A program made the translations under genes and the position numbers. The notes beneath the pieces are model-generated. The model made no database searches, was not told where the DNA came from, and was given only the letters and a program-made list of their open reading frames with translations. Below are positions 1-5,061 of a stretch of 6,119 bases of DNA, piece by piece; positions within the stretch are counted from its first letter, which is position 1, and each line of letters starts with the position of its first letter. This DNA is from Desulfobacterales bacterium (GTDB lineage: Bacteria; Desulfobacterota; Desulfobacteria; Desulfobacterales; UBA2174_A). The stretch covers positions 1 through 6,119 of the forward strand of contig JALOPD010000229.1 in assembly GCA_025454075.1 (NCBI GenBank), written 5' to 3'.

Positions 1-1
1 T

Positions 2-925
2 GCGCTCGGCCTGCACGTGCCGGGGACCTTTCACAAGGTCATCGACACCCAGGAGTGCCTGCTCCAGCCGGCGCTGGGGAACCGGATCCTGGCGGAGATC
101 CGCAACGGCATCCGGTCCTCCGGACGACCCGTCTACGGGCTGCGCAGCCGTGAGGGGTTCTGGCGCTTTGCCATGCTGCGCAACTCGGCCTCGACCGGCC
201 GCTGGATGGTCAATCTCGTCACCGCCTTCGAGGAACGGCAGCCCCTGCTGGCCCTGGCGGAGCGGCTGACGGCGGTTTTTCCCGAGATCGCCTCGGTCGT
301 GAACAATGTCACGGGCCGCGCAGCCGGGATCGCCGTGGGCGAATTCGAGCGGCGGGTTGCGGGCGACGCCTGCATCCGCGATGCCGTCGGCCGGTTCGAG
401 TTCGACATTTCCGCCAACTCCTTTTTCCAGACGAACACCCGGGCGGCCGTGCGGCTCTACGAGACGGTGCTCCACTACGCCGGGTTGAACGGGGTCGAGA
501 CCGTGCTCGATCTTTACAGCGGCACCGGCACGATCCCCATCTATATCTCCGAGAAGTGCCGGGAGGTCGTCGGCATCGAGATCGTCGCCGGTGCGGTGGA
601 GGATGCGGAGAGAAATTGCAGGTCCAACGGGGTGTCCAACTGCCGGTTCGTCCGGGGGGACATCCTGGAGGGACTGGCCTCCATCGACCTGCGGCCGGAG
701 GTGGTGATCATCGACCCGCCGCGCGTCGGAATGGCCAGGGAGGTGGTCGAGCAGGTGCTCCGAATGGCGCCGGCGCGCATCGTCTACGTCTCCTGCAACC
801 CCGCAACCCTGGCCCGCGATCTGGCCCTGCTCAAGGAGCGCTATGCGGTGCTTGAAATTCAGCCGCTGGACATGTTCCCCCACACCTTTCACGTGGAGTC
901 GGTCGCACGACTGGCAAAGAGATGA
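2..925 (+). CDS. 23S rRNA (uracil-5-)-methyltransferase, RlmD/TrmA family (5'-truncated by window edge)
   Basis: This is the C-terminal ~307 residues of a SAM-dependent RNA m5U methyltransferase. The reading frame is open from base 2, and the residues before the first GTG (17) still fit the family, so the true start lies left of the window. Seen in order: a TRAM-distal segment ending HKVIDTQECLL, whose Cys (codon 56-58) matches the fourth Fe-S ligand of RumA-type enzymes; a central RNA-binding part with FFQTN; the SAM-binding loop VLDLYSGTGTIPIYIS (about 500-550); the IDPPRVGM motif (Asp codon 713-715); the catalytic cysteine in VSCNP (codon 794-796); and the C-terminal PLDMFPHTFHVESV with the presumed general-base Glu (codon 896-898). 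All visible catalytic residues are intact. By family knowledge it methylates C5 of a uridine in 23S rRNA. Whether it matches RlmD, RlmC or a paralogue cannot be decided without the N-terminus, so no symbol is given. The stop is followed closely by the deacetylase gene. Confidence 0.93.
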   Translation, partial: ALGLHVPGTFHKVIDTQECLLQPALGNRILAEIRNGIRSSGRPVYGLRSREGFWRFAMLRNSASTGRWMVNLVTAFEERQPLLALAERLTAVFPEIASVVNNVTGRAAGIAVGEFERRVAGDACIRDAVGRFEFDISANSFFQTNTRAAVRLYETVLHYAGLNGVETVLDLYSGTGTIPIYISEKCREVVGIEIVAGAVEDAERNCRSNGVSNCRFVRGDILEGLASIDLRPEVVIIDPPRVGMAREVVEQVLRMAPARIVYVSCNPATLARDLALLKERYAVLEIQPLDMFPHTFHVESVARLAKR

Positions 926-927
926 GA

Positions 928-934
928 AAGGAGG
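928..934 (+). promoter_or_regulatory. Ribosome binding site of the deacetylase gene
   Basis: AAGGAGG lies five bases before ATG 940. This fixes the start there rather than at the in-frame ATG 922, which overlaps the previous stop codon (ATGA) and has no Shine-Dalgarno at a proper distance. Confidence 0.85.
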
Positions 935-939
935 GTGCC

Positions 940-1683
940 ATGAAGGTGGTGTTCCACCCGGATTTTTACAAGGTCTATACCGACGATCCCGCCGCCGCTT
1001 CGGGCCGCATGGAAGCGATCATGTCGGTCATCGAGCCGCATGTGGAGCTCGTGAAGGCCGAGCCCGCCGCTGAGGCGCAGATCGGCGCCGTTCACACGGC
1101 GGCGCACATCGAGCGCATCCGCCGCTTCGGGCTCTATGACATCGCGGCCCTGGCCGCGGGCGGGGCCGTCCAGGCCGCCGCCATCGGCCTTGCGGAGCCC
1201 TGCTTTGCCGCGATCCGCCCGCCCGGCCACCACGCCTCGGCCGGCTCCTGCTGGGGGTTCTGCTTTTTCAACAACATGGCCGTGGCGGTCGAGGCGCTGA
1301 AGCAGCAGGGCAAGATCCGCTCGGCCTACATTCTGGACTTCGACCTGCACTTCGGGGACGGCACCGAGAACATCCTGGGCCGCAAGAACTACGTCGGCAT
1401 CCACAACCCCGGGGCCCATGACCGCACGGCCTATCTGGCGGAGATCGAAGATGAACTCGGCCGTTTTCCGGCGGACATCATCGGCATCTCCGCCGGATTC
1501 GACAACCACCGTCAGGACTGGGGCGGGTTGCTGACGACCGACGACTACCGTGATATGGGCCGTATGGTGCGCAGCGCCGCGCAGCGCAACGGCGGCGGCT
1601 GCTTTGCCATCCTGGAGGGCGGCTACAATTGCGATGTTTTGGGAAAAAACGCGCTGGCGCTGATCCAGGGCCTGTCCGCATAA
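940..1683 (+). CDS. Histone deacetylase superfamily protein (acetylpolyamine/AcuC-like amidohydrolase), compact form
   Basis: A 247-residue zinc-dependent deacetylase of the arginase/HDAC fold, cytoplasmic (no signal peptide or membrane segment). Visible motifs: HPDFYKVYTDDP (6-17) and the family arginine region near 23; RPPGHHA (93-99) with the active-site histidine pair H97/H98; GFCFFNN (106-112); DFDLHFGDGT (133-142) giving the charge-relay D133 and zinc ligands D135 and H137; SAGFD (184-188) with the third zinc ligand D188; and LEGGYN (225-230) with the transition-state tyrosine Y229. The catalytic set is complete, so it should be active. It is shorter than typical bacterial homologues of 300-plus residues (AcuC, acetylpolyamine amidohydrolases), with reduced loops and C-terminus. 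Family members remove acetyl groups from polyamines, small amides or protein lysines; the substrate here cannot be read from sequence. It starts 14 bases after the rRNA methyltransferase stop, so they are probably cotranscribed. Confidence 0.93.
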   Translation: MKVVFHPDFYKVYTDDPAAASGRMEAIMSVIEPHVELVKAEPAAEAQIGAVHTAAHIERIRRFGLYDIAALAAGGAVQAAAIGLAEPCFAAIRPPGHHASAGSCWGFCFFNNMAVAVEALKQQGKIRSAYILDFDLHFGDGTENILGRKNYVGIHNPGAHDRTAYLAEIEDELGRFPADIIGISAGFDNHRQDWGGLLTTDDYRDMGRMVRSAAQRNGGGCFAILEGGYNCDVLGKNALALIQGLSA

Positions 1684-1719
1684 CCCCGCTGCCGGCCGAT
1701 CCAACCCTTGATTCTGAAG

Positions 1720-1743
1720 TTGGCCGGGCGACCCGGAGGCCAA
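1720..1743. other. Imperfect hairpin between convergent genes
   Basis: TTGG + CCGGG, loop CGA, CCCGG + CCAA can pair as nine base pairs with a three-base bulge. It lies between the stop codons of the convergent deacetylase (1681-1683) and M48 peptidase (1766-1768) genes. Neither strand has a T run directly after the stem: on the plus strand AAAAAGG follows, and on the minus strand the T run precedes it. It is therefore not a canonical intrinsic terminator. It may still protect 3' ends, or it may be chance in GC-rich DNA. Confidence 0.25.
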
Positions 1744-1765
1744 AAAGGATGATCGGAGCGGCCCG

Positions 1766-2806
1766 TCATTCCGCTTCTTCAAAATGCCGCAGCCGCTCTT
1801 CCATGTCGGGGTGGGTCGAGAGGTAGTTCGACCAGCGCCCCTCCGTGTCCGAACCGTGCGGCAGTTTTCCCTTCTGCAGCCGGCGCATTAGATCGGCGAA
1901 CCGCCGGGGCGACACCTCAATCGACTCCAGGTAGGCGAGCGCGTAGCGATCGGCTTCACGCTCGAATTCGCGGGAGTAGGCAAGCTCCGTCAGCATCACC
2001 GGCAGTCCCAGAAAGATCTGGGACGTGCCGGAGGCATCCCCGGTGACGGCCATGATGGCGAATGCCAGCAGAGAGTTCTGAACGATGCGTTGAATACCGT
2101 GGCGGTAGGCCACATGGCCGGCCTCGTGAGCCATCACGGCCAGGAGTTCGTCGTCGTGCCGGGCGAGCTTCACCATTTCATCGGTGAATACGACGACGCC
2201 GCTGGGCAGGGCGAAAGCGTTGGCCCCCAGCCGTCCGCCTTGGCGGAAGACCACCTGCAGGTGAAGCCCTTCGCGGCTCTGAATTAAAGGTTGAAAATGC
2301 GCCAGCAGCCGTTTTTTCGACGTTTCGTCGAGCTGCGAAGGTTTGAAGACCGCCCGGTCGAGGATCTCCAAGGTCTGGCTCCCGGCTTTCTGAACCACGG
2401 CTGCGGGCAGGTTGCGGGAGATGGCCCGTGCGGCGGCGGGCACGCCGTAGCGCCCCGCACCCCAAATGACGGCCGCCATCGCCGCGATGCACATCAGGAT
2501 GTAGCGCTTGCGGCTTTCCAGAACGTGAACCAGGTGCAGGCGCGGCCGCTGTTTGAATCGTTTCAGCAGGTCGTCTACCGCACGGTTGTCTTCGGTTTCA
2601 AACTTCCAGCCTTCCGGGAAATAGATGTAGCGGGCCGTGTCGGCCAGGCGGGGGGACGCCTGTATATCGAAGCGCGGCAGGACCAGCAGGGGCTTGCGCA
2701 TGCCGGCGCCGTGCAGGTGGACGGCTCCGTTGTCGAAGACGCGGCATTCCGCCGGCATTTGGGCCGAGGTCTTGCCGTCGTAGAGGCTGCCGCGGATGAC
2801 GATCAT
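1766..2806 (-). CDS. M48 family zinc metallopeptidase, membrane-anchored
   Basis: A 346-residue protein with an N-terminal ~80-residue beta-rich domain (GSLYDGKTSAQ... IYFPEGWKFET), of the kind often found ahead of M48 peptidases (I believe catalogued as DUF7092, from memory). It is followed by one hydrophobic segment (about 103-121) that should anchor it in the inner membrane, then the peptidase. The zinc site is clear: HEAGH (227-231; H227, E228, H231), with the third ligand E284 in the EREADRYA stretch. The STHPD motif (330-334) is typical of M48. A second hydrophobic patch (245-255) follows the zinc motif, as in many M48 enzymes. Relatives (HtpX, BepA/YfgC types) degrade or help fold membrane and envelope proteins. 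The catalytic side (cytoplasm or periplasm) is uncertain here. The start codon overlaps the DUF898 stop (ATGA), with only a weak GGGG two bases ahead, so translation is probably coupled. No residue needed for catalysis is missing. Confidence 0.94.
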   Translation of the reverse strand: MIVIRGSLYDGKTSAQMPAECRVFDNGAVHLHGAGMRKPLLVLPRFDIQASPRLADTARYIYFPEGWKFETEDNRAVDDLLKRFKQRPRLHLVHVLESRKRYILMCIAAMAAVIWGAGRYGVPAAARAISRNLPAAVVQKAGSQTLEILDRAVFKPSQLDETSKKRLLAHFQPLIQSREGLHLQVVFRQGGRLGANAFALPSGVVVFTDEMVKLARHDDELLAVMAHEAGHVAYRHGIQRIVQNSLLAFAIMAVTGDASGTSQIFLGLPVMLTELAYSREFEREADRYALAYLESIEVSPRRFADLMRRLQKGKLPHGSDTEGRWSNYLSTHPDMEERLRHFEEAE

Positions 2807-4176
2807 AGCCCCAGATCGAAGTCGAAGAAGTCGCTCGACGCGTCGCCGATGGCGCCGACCTCCTTCTGCTTTTCAGCCGCAAATGTGTTCAGGTCTCCCG
2901 CGGCGATCAAAGCCAGATGCTGCGCCTTGTAGCGCATGGTACGCACCTTGGCCCAGGGGTGAAACAGCCCCACGGTCAGGGCGGTGGCGATGGTGTTGGT
3001 CAGCACCAGCATCATGAAGCTCTTGACCTCCATGGTGGAGAGCAGGCGGTGGCGTCCCAGGCGGCTGGCGTTGTACAGCAGGTTGCCGGTGTGGACGGCA
3101 TAGTAGGCATACACGTAAAGATAGATCGGCAGCGCCAAGATAGCCAGCGGTGCAAACAAGACCGCCGCACCAACGACGGCGGCAACGGCCAGGATCCCGA
3201 TCAGGGAGGCGACCATCAGGATGCGGTAATAGTCCTTCCAGGAGGCGCTGAAAGTGAAAGCGGTCTTGCCGAAGGAGCTGTTTTCGACCAGGAATTTCTT
3301 CTGGCGGCAATACGCATACGGCGAGAGGCAGCCCAGGGTCAGCACCGCCAGGACCGGCCAAAGGACGTAAGCCTTGAACGCCTGGCCGTAGCCTGCCTTG
3401 AACCCGAAACGGATGTTGCGCCAGGCGCTGTTGTGGGCGTTGAACATCAGGGAGCGTGTGATGAGCCAGGGGGCGAAGACGCCCAACACCAGCACCAGCG
3501 GAAAATGAATCATGGGGTAAAAGTGGGACGCTGCCCCGGTGATGACCAGAAGACCGCCGATGATGAGGCGGCCCTTGAGGATCTTCGCGGGACGGCCCAG
3601 GTATTCGAAGCCGGCGCCGTTCACCCGGGTGTTGCCGTAGAAGTACTGCTTGCGGCGGACCTTGGCCCAGGCGGAGTAGATTCCGAGCGTGACGATGGAC
3701 AGCAGGATGTTGACGACCCATATGCGGAAATACTCGGAGCCGTTGCCTTTGAACTCGAAGGGGATTCGGGAAGGCGCCGGCGAAGCCGATGGTTTCGAGA
3801 TCCCCTCCTTTGCGTCAAGATCGAGTTTGGCGGTAGCGGATCCGTCGGAGTCGACCCCTATGGACGGTCTGGAGGGAGGTGCTGTCATGGCGGCCGGGGG
3901 GGAGGGTCGGGGCGCAGGCGGTTCGGAGCTCGTCTCCCGGGACGAGGGCACTCCGAGTGCGACCCGGATGCCGGCCTTCTTCAGAAGGATGCACTGGCTG
4001 CGCGCCGTCGCTTCATCCAGTCCCTTCTTCAACACCACGCGCTTGCCGTTCAGGATCTTTGCGGCGATGTCCTCTCTGATGGATAGAATCTTGCCCACCT
4101 CTTGAAAAACCGCCTGTTCGTCGAATCCCGGGAGGATTTCCCCCTTGTAGATCACCTGGTAGGTTTCGGCGCCCAT
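2803..4176 (-). CDS. DUF898 (YjgN-like) polytopic membrane protein with N-terminal cytosolic domain
   Basis: A 457-residue protein from ATG 4176, where GGGGAG lies four bases upstream. An in-frame ATG at 4356 has no ribosome binding site, and the extra 60 residues fall mostly in a repeat element. Residues 1-75 (YQVIYKGEILPGFDEQ... VVLKKGLDEATA) form a small conserved soluble domain seen in front of several membrane proteins. Residues 77-138 are a Pro/Ser/Ala-rich linker. From 139 on (FEFKGNGSEYFRIWVVN) is the DUF898 region, with about six to seven hydrophobic segments (roughly 152-169, 203-218, 223-240, 268-289, 318-340, 341-362, 386-405). A motif recurs three times: GIYSAWAKVRRKQY (165-178), GCLSPYAYCRQKKF (282-295) and GLFHPWAKVRTMRY (403-416). 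This suggests internal duplication with basic cytoplasmic loops. The C-terminus is acidic and aromatic (DFFDFDLGL). The molecular function of the family is unknown. The overlapping M48 peptidase gene suggests a joint membrane-protein quality or processing role (inference). Confidence 0.9.
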   Translation of the reverse strand: MGAETYQVIYKGEILPGFDEQAVFQEVGKILSIREDIAAKILNGKRVVLKKGLDEATARSQCILLKKAGIRVALGVPSSRETSSEPPAPRPSPPAAMTAPPSRPSIGVDSDGSATAKLDLDAKEGISKPSASPAPSRIPFEFKGNGSEYFRIWVVNILLSIVTLGIYSAWAKVRRKQYFYGNTRVNGAGFEYLGRPAKILKGRLIIGGLLVITGAASHFYPMIHFPLVLVLGVFAPWLITRSLMFNAHNSAWRNIRFGFKAGYGQAFKAYVLWPVLAVLTLGCLSPYAYCRQKKFLVENSSFGKTAFTFSASWKDYYRILMVASLIGILAVAAVVGAAVLFAPLAILALPIYLYVYAYYAVHTGNLLYNASRLGRHRLLSTMEVKSFMMLVLTNTIATALTVGLFHPWAKVRTMRYKAQHLALIAAGDLNTFAAEKQKEVGAIGDASSDFFDFDLGL

Positions 4177-4180
4177 ATTG

Positions 4181-4186
4181 CTCCCC
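4181..4186 (-). promoter_or_regulatory. Ribosome binding site of the DUF898 gene
   Basis: GGGGAG on the minus strand, four bases ahead of ATG 4174-4176. It supports this start over the upstream in-frame ATG at 4354-4356, which is preceded by CGATCCAGCGCA with no Shine-Dalgarno. Confidence 0.65.
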
Positions 4187-4202
4187 GCTGCTTGGATGTT
4201 TT

Positions 4203-4349
4203 TAGAGGTGGTTTCATAACCCCGTCTGACGGCCGGGGGCTGCGTTGCAGCCCTCTCGAACGTGCTCACAACCTGTTGAGGTTGCTGCGCTTTCGAATCG
4301 GCCTGCGCCTTGCCCGCAACCGTGATCCGAGGTTGTGAAACCACCTCTA
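4203..4349. repeat. 147-bp element with 22-nt terminal inverted repeats and TA ends (MITE-like or paired REP-like)
   Basis: The left arm 4203-4224 and right arm 4328-4349 are inverted repeats matching at 20 of 22 positions. Both outer ends read TAGAGGTGGTTTCA (the right arm on the minus strand). Each arm holds a small hairpin: GGTT-TCAT-AACC (4210-4221) and GGTT-GTGA-AACC (4331-4342). The interior has two more perfect stem-loops: GGGCTGC-GTT-GCAGCCC (4237-4253) and CAACCT-GTTG-AGGTTG (4269-4284). No protein-coding content of its own is evident. The TA at both outer boundaries would fit a target duplication of the IS630/Tc1-mariner type, that is, a non-autonomous MITE. The hairpin-in-each-arm layout could alternatively be an inverted pair of REP-like units. 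It ends 27 bases before the DUF898 start and would put a long fold into that mRNA leader if transcription begins upstream. Confidence 0.6.
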
Positions 4350-4356
4350 TCCTCAT

Positions 4357-4443
4357 TGCGCTGGATCGACCATTTTTGGAGGTTCAGGAACGATCTGAAT
4401 ATCGACCCGAAACAATGAAACCTTTAGCAGAGGTGCATGCGGT
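4357..4443. other. Intergenic stretch between the small exported protein gene and the repeat element
   Basis: These 87 bases should hold the promoter of the DUF898-M48 unit unless it lies inside the repeat, but I see no convincing -35/-10 pair. A weak GATCG...CGATC inverted repeat (4364-4368 and 4391-4395) is present. No terminator-like hairpin with a T run follows the upstream gene, so readthrough from the small exported protein gene into DUF898 is possible. Confidence 0.4.
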
Positions 4444-4830
4444 TCATCGCTTTGAGCAAGTCCCGTAGTACTGGGACGGGGACATGCGTCCCTCGAGGAT
4501 GATGTTGCGGCTGTGAACGGATTTTCCGTGAAGGTCGATGGAAGTGGTCAAGACTTTGCCGCCGTCGACCATTTCGACGAACGTCATCCCGCCGGAGGGC
4601 GAGGGCAGCATGTCGACGTTGAATTTACCTTTGTCGGTGAGGGCTTGGGCGGTCTCTTTTTCCGTGTCCACGGCAAAGGCCAGCCTGAAGTCATCCTGCA
4701 CCTTTTGCAGGCCTTTTTCATTGCTGTATGAATCGTAGCGACAGGTGAAGCTGACCGTCTCGGGGAAGGCCGGTTCCGTCGTCATGACGGTCGCAGCCAG
4801 CAGCACCAGCACCGTAATACTGTTTTTCAT
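4444..4830 (-). CDS. Small exported protein of unknown function (two-cysteine)
   Basis: A 128-residue protein. The start at 4830 is chosen because AGGAGG lies eight bases upstream (4839-4844), a good promoter sits about 40 bases upstream, and the product then begins with a typical signal peptide: MKNS, a hydrophobic core ITVLVLLAATVM (5-16), and a likely cleavage around residues 21-24 (PAFPE). The frame stays open to 5082, but that extension would run through the promoter. The mature part has only two cysteines, C30 near the new N-terminus and C125 four residues from the C-terminus, which could form a disulfide in the periplasm. The middle is mixed polar, with DFRLAFAVDTEK (about 47-58), a PSPSGG turn and a MSPSQYYGTC end. 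I recognise the style (short hypothetical envelope proteins ending SQYYGTC) but no named family. It is transcribed divergently from mgtE. Its role is unknown. Confidence 0.8.
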   Translation of the reverse strand: MKNSITVLVLLAATVMTTEPAFPETVSFTCRYDSYSNEKGLQKVQDDFRLAFAVDTEKETAQALTDKGKFNVDMLPSPSGGMTFVEMVDGGKVLTTSIDLHGKSVHSRNIILEGRMSPSQYYGTCSKR

Positions 4831-4838
4831 CGACTCGG

Positions 4839-4844
4839 CCTCCT
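4839..4844 (-). promoter_or_regulatory. Ribosome binding site of the small exported protein gene
   Basis: AGGAGG on the minus strand, eight bases before ATG 4828-4830. It decides the start over the in-frame upstream codons. Confidence 0.8.
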
Positions 4845-4847
4845 GCC

Positions 4848-4876
4848 TTCCCAACGCGGTAATGAGAAAGTATAAT
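4848..4876 (+). promoter_or_regulatory. Possible opposing promoter reading toward mgtE
   Basis: A perfect TATAAT (4871-4876) has TTCCCA (4848-4853, four of six to TTGACA) 17 bases upstream. It shares bases with the minus-strand -10 box. If used, it would give mgtE a leader of about 180 bases. The weak -35 and the overlap make this tentative. A second weak candidate nearer mgtE is TTGTTT (4997-5002) with an extended TGC-TAGGGA (5017-5025). Confidence 0.35.
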
Positions 4877-4897
4877 GAATCGTCCAGCATTTGTCGA
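4869..4897 (-). promoter_or_regulatory. Sigma70-like promoter for the small exported protein gene
   Basis: On the minus strand TCGACA (4892-4897, five of six to TTGACA) is separated by exactly 17 bases from TATACT (4869-4874, five of six to TATAAT). Transcription would begin near 4862, giving a leader of about 30 bases that includes the AGGAGG. An inverted repeat TGTCG-ACGC-CGACA (4892-4905) overlaps the -35 box and could be an operator. Confidence 0.65.
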
Positions 4898-4920
4898 CGC
4901 CGACACTCGATCGGTCTTGG

Positions 4921-4971
4921 GAAAAATCCAAAACCCATGCGGGCCCCGAGGTGTTTTTTTGATGGATTTTC
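4921..4971. other. Potential stem-loop with T7 run in the mgtE leader
   Basis: AAAATCCA (4923-4930) pairs perfectly with TGGATTTT (4963-4970), and AAAC (4931-4934) can pair with GTTT (4953-4956) inside it. A run of seven T (4954-4960) follows a GC-rich patch. In an alternative fold, CACTCG (4904-4909) pairs with CGAGGTG (4947-4953, one bulge) immediately before the T run, which would resemble an attenuator-type terminator. The two folds would exclude each other. It may equally be an operator palindrome or chance. Confidence 0.3.
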
Positions 4972-5061
4972 AGCGGGTAAGCGGCTAATAAGCATTTTGT
5001 TTTTGTCGGATGATTTTGCTAGGGAATCTGTATTCAGCCGATTGAACCTCAAGGGGGGAGG

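Noticed and set aside
922..939. ATG 922 as start of the deacetylase, overlapping the upstream stop
   Set aside because: The strong AAGGAGG at 928-934 serves ATG 940, and family homology begins there (MKVVFHPDFY).
889..1782. Long minus-strand open frame antisense to the deacetylase
   Set aside because: It overlaps a complete HDAC-family gene with every catalytic motif. Its product is Gly/Arg/Val-rich without recognisable motifs, as expected from antisense frames in GC-rich DNA.
2873..3721. 282-codon minus-strand open frame overlapping DUF898 in another frame
   Set aside because: The product is rich in Arg, Pro, His and Gly and looks like a frame-shifted shadow. DUF898 itself is intact.
2917..4086. 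389-codon plus-strand open frame antisense to DUF898
   Set aside because: The product is Gly/Asp/Gln-rich with no domain or good start, while the opposite strand carries a coherent membrane protein.
4883..5061. M-box (ykoK) magnesium riboswitch ahead of mgtE
   Set aside because: I could not find the conserved M-box segments by eye; only generic stem-loops are present.
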